Below are positions 13,048 to 20,368 of a DNA stretch of 64,000 nt, piece after piece. Source of the stretch: Sphingobacterium yanglingense (GTDB lineage: Bacteria > Bacteroidota > Bacteroidia > Sphingobacteriales > Sphingobacteriaceae); assembly GCF_004363245.1 (NCBI RefSeq), contig NZ_SNYV01000011.1, positions 434,001 to 498,000 on the forward strand, written 5' to 3'. How positions within the stretch are numbered: position 1 is the first letter of the stretch; every line of letters starts with the position of its first letter. The position numbers and the translations under genes are program-made. The notes below the pieces were generated by a model. That model saw only the letters and a program-made list of their open reading frames with translations. It had not been told where the DNA came from and searched no databases.

Positions 13048-13126
13048 ACTTTTCCCTACGCTAGTATGAACTAGATCAGGTTCCAAGGGTAAAATCTCAG
13101 CCTGCCTTGCAGACACCCCTAAAGTA
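13048..13126 (-). promoter_or_regulatory. TPP riboswitch (thi box) of the thiamine operon
   Basis: The minus strand reads TACTTTAGGGGTG, then GGCTGAGA, ACCCTTGGAACCTGATCT, an AGTTCATACTAGCG segment and AGGGAA, which are the conserved blocks of the TPP aptamer in the right order and spacing. P1 is ACTTT (13125-13121) with AAAGT (13052-13048). A TATCCTTG -7-like element at 13134-13141 would place the transcript start at the aptamer edge. Downstream, CCCTAAAGTA at 12994-12985 is the perfect complement of TACTTTAGGG at 13126-13117, a likely alternative pairing for the expression platform. Confidence 0.97.
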
Positions 13127-13186
13127 TTTGATACAAGGATAAGGGATATTGTTGTGAAATAAAAATTTTTCAGGTATTTGTTTCTT

Positions 13187-13340
13187 TTTGTTAAAAAGTG
13201 TTAATACCGAGTATCTTTTATACTAAGTGGGGAGGAACGGCGTTTTGGTATTAAAAGAAAGTAAAAATTTCATAATTTCATATTTAGGTTAATAATTGGT
13301 TTGGTAAAAACCTGGAGTTCCCAGCTCCAGGTTTTTTTAT
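13187..13340 (+). ncRNA. sRNA-like dispersed element, copy 3 of 3
   Basis: TTTTTG and GTTAA-N6-GTTAA at 13185-13204, a TATCTTTT -7-like element at 13212, a TAATACC/GGTATTA long-range inverted repeat, and the identical 26-base core at 13283-13308. The terminal hairpin is CCTGGAGT-TCCCA-GCTCCAGG flanked by AAAAA/TTTTT. Relative to copies 1 and 2, paired positions changed on both sides (T-A to A-T at the base, A-U or G-U to G-C in the stem). It ends at the stop of the convergent acetyltransferase gene. Confidence 0.6.
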
Positions 13341-13970
13341 TTATTCCTTTATATCGGTGTCAAATTCAATCGGCCGATTGTGAAAATAGAATTTCTTGTC
13401 CTCTTCGGTGATAGCACGAAGTACTTTGCAGGGATTGCCTACAGCGATAACATTGTCCGGGATATCTTTGGTTACCACGCTACCCGAACCGATCACGGTA
13501 TTGTTGCCGATGGTTACATTGGGGTTGATGACGACATGGCCTCCAATCCAGACATTGTCACCTATGGTTACAGGCAGGGCGTACTCTAGTCCAGTATTGC
13601 GCAGCTCATGATGTATAGGGTGGCCAGCGGTGTAAATGGATACCGAGGGGCCCAGCATAACGTTATTTCCTATTTTTACGGGAGCACAATCCAGAATCGT
13701 TAGGTGGTAATTCGAAAAGAAGGACTCTCCAATTTCAATATTAAACCCATAATCGCAGTAGAAAGGCTGTTCTATACAGAATAATCCTTCTGTCTTACCG
13801 AATAGTCCGCGGATAAGGCTCTTACGTTCCCTATGGTTTTTAGGGTCTATTTGATTATACCTGAAGCATAAACGCTGCGCCTCGAGCCGAAGCGTAGTTA
13901 ACTCCTTCCGATTGGCATAATAGGGCTCGCCTGAAATCATTTTTTCTTGTTCTGATAGCGTACTTTGCAT
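13341..13970 (-). CDS. Sugar O-acetyltransferase of the maltose/galactoside acetyltransferase type
   Basis: Transfers acetyl from acetyl-CoA to a sugar hydroxyl. The protein has 209 residues. An N-terminal Mac-type domain (MISGEPYYANRKEL, residues 10-60) is followed by left-handed beta-helix hexapeptide repeats: NIEIGESFFSNYHLTIL, IGNNVMLGPSVSIYTAGHP with the catalytic His near 117, then IGDNVWIGG, VNIGNNTVIGSGSVVTKDIP. The C-terminus GNPCKVLR is typical. It is convergent with the third sRNA-like element and divergent from gpsA. The natural acceptor is unknown. Confidence 0.9.
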   Translation of the reverse strand: MQSTLSEQEKMISGEPYYANRKELTTLRLEAQRLCFRYNQIDPKNHRERKSLIRGLFGKTEGLFCIEQPFYCDYGFNIEIGESFFSNYHLTILDCAPVKIGNNVMLGPSVSIYTAGHPIHHELRNTGLEYALPVTIGDNVWIGGHVVINPNVTIGNNTVIGSGSVVTKDIPDNVIAVGNPCKVLRAITEEDKKFYFHNRPIEFDTDIKE

Positions 13971-14071
13971 GGATATTGGATTGAAAGGGTGAATATACTA
14001 AAAGTCACTTTTATATAATTAATCTAGCCCTAAAAGGGCTGTTAATTTATTATTAATTATCTTTGCCTGGA

Positions 14072-15082
14072 ATGATGGATAATTCAAAATCAAAGATTGC
14101 AATAATTGGGAGCGGAAGCTGGGCGACAGCGATGATTAAGATGTTGACCGATAGCACGCTTTCCAAAGAAGTATTTTGGTGGGTTCGTAAACCTGAGGAT
14201 GTAACGTTTATTAGAGAGTATAAGCATAATCCGAGCTACTTAAGCGCTGTAGAGGTAAAGGTACAGCCCGAAAATATCAGTTCTGATGTCAAATCTGTGG
14301 TATCACCCTGTGATATTATCGTGTTAAATACTCCAGCTGCTTATTTGAAGTCTGCATTGGAGGGACTTACAGCTGCGGACTTTAAGGACAAGACGATTGT
14401 TTCCGCCATTAAGGGAATTATTCCTGATGAGAATCAGATTGTAGGAGAGTACCTACGTACACATTACGGTATTCCGCTGGAGCGTATTGTCGTAATCGGT
14501 GGCCCTTGTCACGCTGAAGAAGTGGCGCAGGAGAAGCTGTCTTACTTAACTTTTGCTAGTAGTACAGCAGAGGAAGCGAAGGCGGTGGCTGCATTGTATG
14601 CGTCGCGTTATATCAATACGATTATCTCTGATGATGTCATCGGTATCGAGTATGGCGCTGTATTAAAGAATATCTACGCCCTAGCTGGAGGAATATGCCA
14701 CGGACTAGGCTATGGGGATAATTTTCAAGCGGTATTGATTTCAAATGCAATCCGCGAGATGAATTACTTTGTAGAAGCATTGGCACCACAATATAGGGAT
14801 ATTAAAGCTTCGGCCTACCTCGGTGATTTGTTGGTTACAGCTTACTCGCAATTTAGCCGTAACCGTACATTCGGTAACATGATTGGTAAAGGGTATACCG
14901 TTCAGTCCGCTCAGTTGGAGATGAATATGGTGGCTGAAGGGTATTACGCTTCCGCTTGTATACAGAGTGTGATTCAGCGATTCGGACTAACTATGCCGAT
15001 ATGCAATATGGTATTCCAGGTATTGTACAATCATCAGCCGGCGAGTGCTGAAGTAGCTAAACTGGCAAAAGACTTTACATAA
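14072..15082 (+). CDS. gpsA: NAD(P)-dependent glycerol-3-phosphate dehydrogenase
   Basis: Reduces dihydroxyacetone phosphate to sn-glycerol 3-phosphate for phospholipid synthesis. The Rossmann motif IGSGSWATA is near residue 12, NTPAAYLK near 90, GGPCHAEEVA near 147, and VLKNIYALAGGICHGLGYGDN near 200 carries the catalytic Lys. The open frame begins at a TTG (14063), but two adjacent ATGs at 14072 and 14075 are the natural starts, giving 336 or 335 residues. hemF follows after one base, and the two M16 peptidase genes after that, so these four probably form an operon. Confidence 0.95.
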   Translation: MMDNSKSKIAIIGSGSWATAMIKMLTDSTLSKEVFWWVRKPEDVTFIREYKHNPSYLSAVEVKVQPENISSDVKSVVSPCDIIVLNTPAAYLKSALEGLTAADFKDKTIVSAIKGIIPDENQIVGEYLRTHYGIPLERIVVIGGPCHAEEVAQEKLSYLTFASSTAEEAKAVAALYASRYINTIISDDVIGIEYGAVLKNIYALAGGICHGLGYGDNFQAVLISNAIREMNYFVEALAPQYRDIKASAYLGDLLVTAYSQFSRNRTFGNMIGKGYTVQSAQLEMNMVAEGYYASACIQSVIQRFGLTMPICNMVFQVLYNHQPASAEVAKLAKDFT

Positions 15083-15083
15083 G

Positions 15084-15980
15084 ATGATATTGAAAGAAGA
15101 GATTGCTGAATCATATCAGCGTATTCAGGATGAAATCTGTCAGGCTCTCGAGGCGTTGGATGGCGGAGCTAAGTTTGAAGAAGAGCTGTGGGAGAGAGAA
15201 GGCGGTGGCGGCGGTAGAACCCGTATTATTCAGAATGGTAATATCCTCGAAAAAGGAGGTGTTAACTTTTCCGCGGTGCACGGCAAGTTACCGGAAACGA
15301 TAAAAAAAGCATTTGGAGTCGATTCCGAAGACTTTTTCGCTACCGGAGTATCTATCGTGATACACCCCAATAATCCGCATGTGCCTATTATCCACATGAA
15401 TATTCGCTATTTCGAATTGAATGATGAGGTTCGTTGGTTTGGAGGTGGCATCGACTTGACACCGCACTATGTACAGGAAGATGACGCACGGTATTTTCAT
15501 CAGACACTCAAGGATGTATGTGACCGACACAAAGACAGCTTCTACGAAGAGTTCAAGACCTGGGCGGACAACTACTTCTTTATTAAACATAGAAATGAGA
15601 CACGGGGCATCGGAGGAGTGTTTTACGATAAGCTGACTCCGGAGAAGACAGGGTTGAGTTATGACGAAATATTTGCCTTCTCTTGTGATTTAGGTCGTGC
15701 ATTCGCTCCGTTGTATACCGAACTGGTAAACCGACACCGCGACAAGACCTATACAGCGGCAGAAAAAGACTGGCAATTGCTACGTCGTGGCCGTTATGTA
15801 GAGTTTAATCTGGTGTACGATTCGGGTACACGTTTTGGGTTGGAGACCAATGGACGTATCGAATCTATTCTCATGAGCTTGCCTGCTCAGGCTAATTGGT
15901 TTTATAATTTCACACCGACAGCAGATTCTGAGGAAGCCAAAACAATTTCTTTATTACGAAAAGGAGTCAATTGGGTTTAA
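15084..15980 (+). CDS. hemF: Oxygen-dependent coproporphyrinogen III oxidase
   Basis: Decarboxylates coproporphyrinogen III to protoporphyrinogen IX using O2, so the organism makes haem under air. The protein has 298 residues. Signature segments are EREGGGGGRTRI near residue 38, FSAVHG near 60, HMNIRYFEL near 109, WFGGGIDLTPHYVQEDDARYFH near 118-139, and the C-terminal GRYVEFNLVYDSGTRFGLETNGRIESILMSLP region. The start codon lies one base after the gpsA stop, indicating translational coupling although the two pathways are unrelated. Confidence 0.97.
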   Translation: MILKEEIAESYQRIQDEICQALEALDGGAKFEEELWEREGGGGGRTRIIQNGNILEKGGVNFSAVHGKLPETIKKAFGVDSEDFFATGVSIVIHPNNPHVPIIHMNIRYFELNDEVRWFGGGIDLTPHYVQEDDARYFHQTLKDVCDRHKDSFYEEFKTWADNYFFIKHRNETRGIGGVFYDKLTPEKTGLSYDEIFAFSCDLGRAFAPLYTELVNRHRDKTYTAAEKDWQLLRRGRYVEFNLVYDSGTRFGLETNGRIESILMSLPAQANWFYNFTPTADSEEAKTISLLRKGVNWV

Positions 15981-16001
15981 GAATCTGTTTTAACGTCTTT
16001 T

Positions 16002-17252
16002 ATGATAAATTTTGAAAGGTTTACTTTAAGCAATGGATTGAAAGTATTGGTACATGAAGATCATACTACACCCATGGCTGTTGTTAATATTTTATATAAT
16101 GTAGGGGCCCGTGACGAATCTCCAGAACAGACAGGCTTTGCCCATCTGTTTGAGCATTTGATGTTTGGTGGTTCGGTGAATATCCCTAATTATGACTCGC
16201 CCTTACAGCAGGTCGGAGGTGAGAACAATGCTTTCACGAGCAATGATATCACAAATTACTATATCACATTGCCTGCTTCCAATCTAGAGACTGCATTCTG
16301 GCTGGAGAGTGACCGCATGTTGAGCTTAGCTTTTAGTGAGCAGAGCTTGGAAGTGCAGCGTCAGGTCGTGTGTGAAGAATTCAAACAACGCTACCTGAAC
16401 CAACCTTATGGGGATGTGTGGTTGCACTTGCGCCCTATGGCGTACAAGGTGCACCCTTACCGATGGGCGACTATAGGTAAGGAACTCAAGCATATCGAAG
16501 ACGCGACTATGGCAGATGTCAAAAGCTTCTTCGCTAAGTTCTATACTCCTCAGAATGCAATAATGGTTGTTGCAGGAGATGTTAAGATGGAGGATGTAAA
16601 GGCATTGGCCGCGAAGTGGTTTGATGAAATTCCTTCAGGACAGTCTTACCTTCGTAATCTGCCACAGGAACCGAAGCAAGAGGCTGCTAGACGGGAGGTG
16701 GTCGAGGCTGATGTGCCTGTAGATAGCATATACATTGCATTTCACGGTTGCGATAGGTTCTCAAAGGACTATCAGACGATGGATTTACTGTCAGATATTC
16801 TGTCTAGAGGTGCGTCTTCGCGATTGTATCGCTCCTTGGTCAAAGAAAGACAGGTCTTTTCCGAAATCAATGCTTATGTAACAGGTAGTATTGATAGCAA
16901 TCTATTTGTTATTGAGGGAAAACCATTGGCTGGTATTAGCCTAGAAGAAGCGGAAGGGATTATTTGGGAAGAGTTAAACAAAATAAAGAGCAGTGCGGTG
17001 GTTGAGACTGAACTACAAAAGGTCAAGAATAAAATAGAATCGACCTTGTTATTTTCGGAACTATCCATCCTGGATAAAGCAATGAACCTAGCTTATTATG
17101 AAGCGCTGGGCAATGCCCAAGAATATAACGACGAAAACGAAAAGTATTTAAAGGTGTCTGCTGAAGACGTACAGCGTGTAGCTACAGAAATATTTAGAAT
17201 GGAGAACTCATCAACATTGTGGTACCAATCAAAAGGAGGTGTAAATGCCTAA
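16002..17252 (+). CDS. M16 family zinc metallopeptidase, catalytic subunit
   Basis: Pitrilysin-type peptidase of 416 residues. The inverted zinc motif HLFEH is at residues 48-52 (FAHLFEHLMFGGS), and the distal Glu ligand lies in VVCEEFKQRY about 75 residues later, as the family requires. No signal peptide is visible, so a cytoplasmic location is likely. The next gene overlaps by 8 bases and encodes an M16 partner without the zinc motif. This pair matches two-subunit M16B peptidases, where one subunit supplies the metal site and the other the R/Y substrate-binding pair. Confidence 0.93.
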   Translation: MINFERFTLSNGLKVLVHEDHTTPMAVVNILYNVGARDESPEQTGFAHLFEHLMFGGSVNIPNYDSPLQQVGGENNAFTSNDITNYYITLPASNLETAFWLESDRMLSLAFSEQSLEVQRQVVCEEFKQRYLNQPYGDVWLHLRPMAYKVHPYRWATIGKELKHIEDATMADVKSFFAKFYTPQNAIMVVAGDVKMEDVKALAAKWFDEIPSGQSYLRNLPQEPKQEAARREVVEADVPVDSIYIAFHGCDRFSKDYQTMDLLSDILSRGASSRLYRSLVKERQVFSEINAYVTGSIDSNLFVIEGKPLAGISLEEAEGIIWEELNKIKSSAVVETELQKVKNKIESTLLFSELSILDKAMNLAYYEALGNAQEYNDENEKYLKVSAEDVQRVATEIFRMENSSTLWYQSKGGVNA

Positions 17253-18522
17253 TAGACTGGAACCGCCACCTTATCAAGCTATCGGCGACCTAGAGTTGGT
17301 ACAGCCCGAAGTTGTAAATCACAGTAATGGACTGCGTACCTTCTTGTTTCACAGCGAGGACTTGGAGCTGATGAAATTTGAGTTTGTATTCGAGAACCAC
17401 TATGAGAAGTCGGAATTACCGATTTTAAACGTTGCACTATCCTCGATGTTAAAAGAGGGTACAACCACGAGAACTAGCGCGGAGATAGCCGAAGAAATAG
17501 ATTTCTATGGTGCTTATCTTATGCCCGAGTATAGCTTTGACTATACCGCCTTGTCCTTGTACACCACAAGGAAACATGTAGACAAAGTACTGCCTATTAT
17601 AGCCGATATTTTGATGAATTCTACTTTCCCTGAAGAGGAATTAGAAACCTACATCCGGAATAATAAGCAGAGCCTACAGATAGCGCTACAAAAGAATGAT
17701 GTTGTCGCCCGTCGCTTGTTTTACAAACATCTATTTGGCACCAACCAATACGGTGCTGTAGCGGATCTCGAAGACTACGATACCCTCAGCAGAGCGAAAC
17801 TTTATTCGCTATTTGAGCAACAGATTCGTCCGAATAACTGCACCTTGCTGATTGCAGGTAGGGTAGACCAAGAGCTTCAGGATTTAGTGGATACTTTGTT
17901 TGGCCAGGATTGGGCGGAAAGCAAGACCACTGTTGGAAATGCTATAGGCCTTCCTTTGCCCGACAATGGAAAGCTGGTGATAGAACCTAAAGAGGAAGCT
18001 CTGCAGTCTGCTATTCGTATGGGGGGCATTACCGAAGGTCGTACACATCCGGATTTTCCGGCTATACAGTTTGTAAACACGTTGCTGGGAGGTTTTTTTG
18101 GCTCAAGGCTGATGCGCAACATCCGCGAAGACAAAGGCTATACCTATGGTATTGGTTCGGCTGTCGTCAGTTTGAAGCATACGGCTTTCATGACGTTAGC
18201 GTCGGAGGTGGGAGCAGATGTCACCAACGCAACCTTGGTAGAAATAGAGAAAGAATTTAAGCGCTTACGTGAGGAGCCTGCGACTGTAGAAGAGGTAGAT
18301 TTGGTACGTAATTATATGCAGGGAAATCTCTTGGGTAGTCTGGAAAGTATATTTTCACATGTAGACAAGTTTAAGGCGGTTTATTTTAGTGGCCTTGACC
18401 TATCTTACTATCATTATTATCACGAGGTACTGCGTATGATGACTCCAGAGCGAGTCCAAGAGATTGCGGTACGCTATTTCGACTTTGATAAGCTGACTAA
18501 AGTAATTGTAGGGAAGTATTAA
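17245..18522 (+). CDS. M16 family peptidase, non-catalytic partner subunit
   Basis: A 425-residue M16 homologue in which the region of the HxxEH motif reads NVALSSMLKEG, so it cannot bind zinc in the usual way. The C-terminal half keeps GSRLMRNIREDKGYTYGIGS near residues 285-305, the Arg/Tyr pair that M16B heterodimers use for substrate contact. The start overlaps the upstream gene by 8 bases. An AAAGGAGGT sequence 4 bases before the ATG is an unusually strong Shine-Dalgarno for this kind of genome, though it also encodes residues of the first subunit. Its stop codon lies inside a terminator hairpin. Confidence 0.92.
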   Translation: MPNRLEPPPYQAIGDLELVQPEVVNHSNGLRTFLFHSEDLELMKFEFVFENHYEKSELPILNVALSSMLKEGTTTRTSAEIAEEIDFYGAYLMPEYSFDYTALSLYTTRKHVDKVLPIIADILMNSTFPEEELETYIRNNKQSLQIALQKNDVVARRLFYKHLFGTNQYGAVADLEDYDTLSRAKLYSLFEQQIRPNNCTLLIAGRVDQELQDLVDTLFGQDWAESKTTVGNAIGLPLPDNGKLVIEPKEEALQSAIRMGGITEGRTHPDFPAIQFVNTLLGGFFGSRLMRNIREDKGYTYGIGSAVVSLKHTAFMTLASEVGADVTNATLVEIEKEFKRLREEPATVEEVDLVRNYMQGNLLGSLESIFSHVDKFKAVYFSGLDLSYYHYYHEVLRMMTPERVQEIAVRYFDFDKLTKVIVGKY

Positions 18523-18540
18523 ATACTTCCCTATTTTATT
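18509..18540. terminator. Bidirectional terminator between the M16 operon and the DMT transporter
   Basis: TAGGGAAGTA and TACTTCCCTA form a perfect 10-bp stem around TTAAA, followed on the plus strand by TTTTATTT. The stop codon TAA of the second M16 gene is in the loop. The convergent transporter gene ends at 18553, so both transcripts may use it. Confidence 0.8.
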
Positions 18541-18552
18541 TAAAAATGCTTT

Positions 18553-19653
18553 CTAACTATTCTCTTTCTTCGCTTCTTTAGCAACTTGCTTTTTCTTCTC
18601 CTTCGCATTAAAATCGGCAACCTCTATAATTCTAGGGATACTACTCTTTGGTGCCATATTTTTAACACGTTTTAATTTCTTTCTATAGCGCAGTGCACGT
18701 ATGGTTCTGTTGTTCTTGTATAGGTTCCAGTTCATCAGTAGCACCGAGAATAAGACTACAATAAGCCCCATTATCTGTAATGGTGTCACCTGATGGTCTG
18801 TAAAGAAATGTACTAATAGTAACGCTACAATTGGGTTGACGTACGCGTAGGTACTGACTTCGGTTGCCGGTCTGACCTGTAGAAGCCATATGTACGAACT
18901 AAAGGCTAGGATAGATCCGAAGGTAACCAGATAGATTATAGCGCCCCAATCTGCCAGATAGACCGCTTTATAATCAAAAGCTTTATATTCTCCATTTAAC
19001 AGCGCAACGGTCGTAAAGGCAACCCCGGCGGTTACCATTTGCCAGGCTGTTTTTACGATAACGTTTAAGGGCTGTTCTTTTCTCTTTTCTGTCTTTTCCT
19101 TTTGACTGTACTTAGAGGTCAGGGAGCCTATTGTCCAGCCAATGGTACCTAGGATAAGGACCCCCATCGCAATAAGGTTTTGGGATTTTTCCCCATCATC
19201 GGTTTGCCCAAAGACTTGCTCTGCAAACAGCATGATTACTCCCGTAAACCCCAAGATCAACCCCATAATAATCGGTAGGCTCGAAAAGTTCTCTTTCCAC
19301 TTCGGCTTGTCAAAGATGATAAACCAGATCGCTGTAGCCGCGGATAGGATCGATACAATACCACTGGATATGTACTGTTCGGACCAGATAATGGCAGCCA
19401 TATCGATGAAAAGAAGTAGAAAACCCACAAATATAGCCTGTTTGACATCGGCTCTATTGAATATTTTGTACCCTTTTAATCCACAGTACCCCATTAGAAG
19501 CGTTCCAGCTATAATAAAGCGAATAGAACCCAACACAAAAGGGGAGAAAGACCGAAGTGCTTTTTCGATGAAAAAGAAGGTGGAGCCCCACACGATATAG
19601 ACTACAAGATAAGCGAAGACTATGCGCGCTACTGAAGGATTCTTTTCTTCCAT
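18553..19653 (-). CDS. EamA/DMT-family transporter
   Basis: A 366-residue inner-membrane protein with about ten hydrophobic helices in two EamA repeats: VYIVWGSTFFFIEKALRSF near residue 18 opens the first, and a second begins near TAWQMVTAGVAF (about 205). A short cytoplasmic linker rich in Lys (SQKEKTEKRKEQP) lies between them, and the C-terminal 40 residues are very basic. DMT proteins of this type export amino acids or other metabolites. It begins one base after the stop of an Lrp/AsnC regulator gene, which suggests an amino-acid exporter under Lrp control; the substrate itself is inference. Confidence 0.9.
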   Translation of the reverse strand: MEEKNPSVARIVFAYLVVYIVWGSTFFFIEKALRSFSPFVLGSIRFIIAGTLLMGYCGLKGYKIFNRADVKQAIFVGFLLLFIDMAAIIWSEQYISSGIVSILSAATAIWFIIFDKPKWKENFSSLPIIMGLILGFTGVIMLFAEQVFGQTDDGEKSQNLIAMGVLILGTIGWTIGSLTSKYSQKEKTEKRKEQPLNVIVKTAWQMVTAGVAFTTVALLNGEYKAFDYKAVYLADWGAIIYLVTFGSILAFSSYIWLLQVRPATEVSTYAYVNPIVALLLVHFFTDHQVTPLQIMGLIVVLFSVLLMNWNLYKNNRTIRALRYRKKLKRVKNMAPKSSIPRIIEVADFNAKEKKKQVAKEAKKENS

Positions 19654-19654
19654 A

Positions 19655-20134
19655 TTAATCTTTTGAAGGAATTACCAGTTTTTGTTCTTCTTTAACCGTT
19701 TGTAGAACGATGGTTGTACGGGTAGACAGGATGCCTTCTATCTTCCCAAGGGTATTGCGCATAAGGTCGACTAGGCCTGCAGCGTCGTGCGTACGTACTT
19801 TAACAAGATAACCGTCATCGCCAGCGATATCATGCACTTCCTGAACTTCGGGGATTTCGGCCAAAAGATAAGCAACGCCCTGTTCTCCGATAATGTCTGA
19901 TGTCTTGATAAATATAAATGACAGTAAATTTTGGTCTAAAGCCGCCGGATTAATCTTAGCGTTATACTGTAATATAACTTCCTTCTGTTCTAACTTCTTG
20001 ACTCGCTCCAAGATAGCAGAGGGTGCCATGCCGAGTTCACGCGCGATATCCGCGTTGTTGGTCCGGGCATTATTCTGCATGATGCGGAGAATTTGATAGT
20101 CAATATGGTCTAATGATACTTCTAATTTTGACAT
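19655..20134 (-). CDS. Lrp/AsnC-family transcriptional regulator
   Basis: A 159-residue regulator. The N-terminal winged helix-turn-helix reads LDHIDYQILRIMQNNARTNNADIARELGMAPSAI in segments (residues 5-40), and the C-terminal RAM ligand-binding domain contains EVQEVHDIAGDDGYLVKVR (about 94-112). Such proteins sense amino acids and usually control their own gene and an adjacent transporter. The next gene is a DMT-type transporter one base downstream. Two GAAT-N3-ATTC palindromes, 31 bases apart, lie 26-67 bases upstream of the start and are good candidates for autoregulatory sites. Confidence 0.93.
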   Translation of the reverse strand: MSKLEVSLDHIDYQILRIMQNNARTNNADIARELGMAPSAILERVKKLEQKEVILQYNAKINPAALDQNLLSFIFIKTSDIIGEQGVAYLLAEIPEVQEVHDIAGDDGYLVKVRTHDAAGLVDLMRNTLGKIEGILSTRTTIVLQTVKEEQKLVIPSKD

Positions 20135-20159
20135 AATTCTGCAAATTTAATATTTTTTA

Positions 20160-20201
20160 GAATATAATTCACAATTTTTTGTTATAATATGAATAATATT
20201 C
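20160..20201. promoter_or_regulatory. Pair of GAAT-N3-ATTC palindromes upstream of the Lrp gene
   Basis: GAATATAATTC at 20160-20170 and GAATAATATTC at 20191-20201 share the form GAAT-N3-ATTC. They are 31 bases apart, about three helical turns, so both face the same side of the DNA. The position just upstream of an lrp-type gene and the palindromic AT-rich form suit an Lrp/AsnC octamer. This is inferred from sequence only. Confidence 0.5.
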
Positions 20202-20368
20202 TAATTAAGTAGGTAGGGGTATTGGTTCTGCAATAGGATTCGACTTGCGTTATTTTGCGTATTTAATATATTTTGTTGCATAAAATAACATTCCTTCTCT
20301 ACAAGATACATAAAAATAATGTAAGATTGATTAGATTTGTTTATCTATTAGATTTAAAGAAGAATTTC

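Noticed and set aside
20273..20368. N-terminal extension of the FAD/Fe-S oxidoreductase from a TTG
   Set aside because: The 32 extra residues are AT-rich and Lys/Leu/Ile-dominated, and a normal ATG follows directly before the conserved domain.
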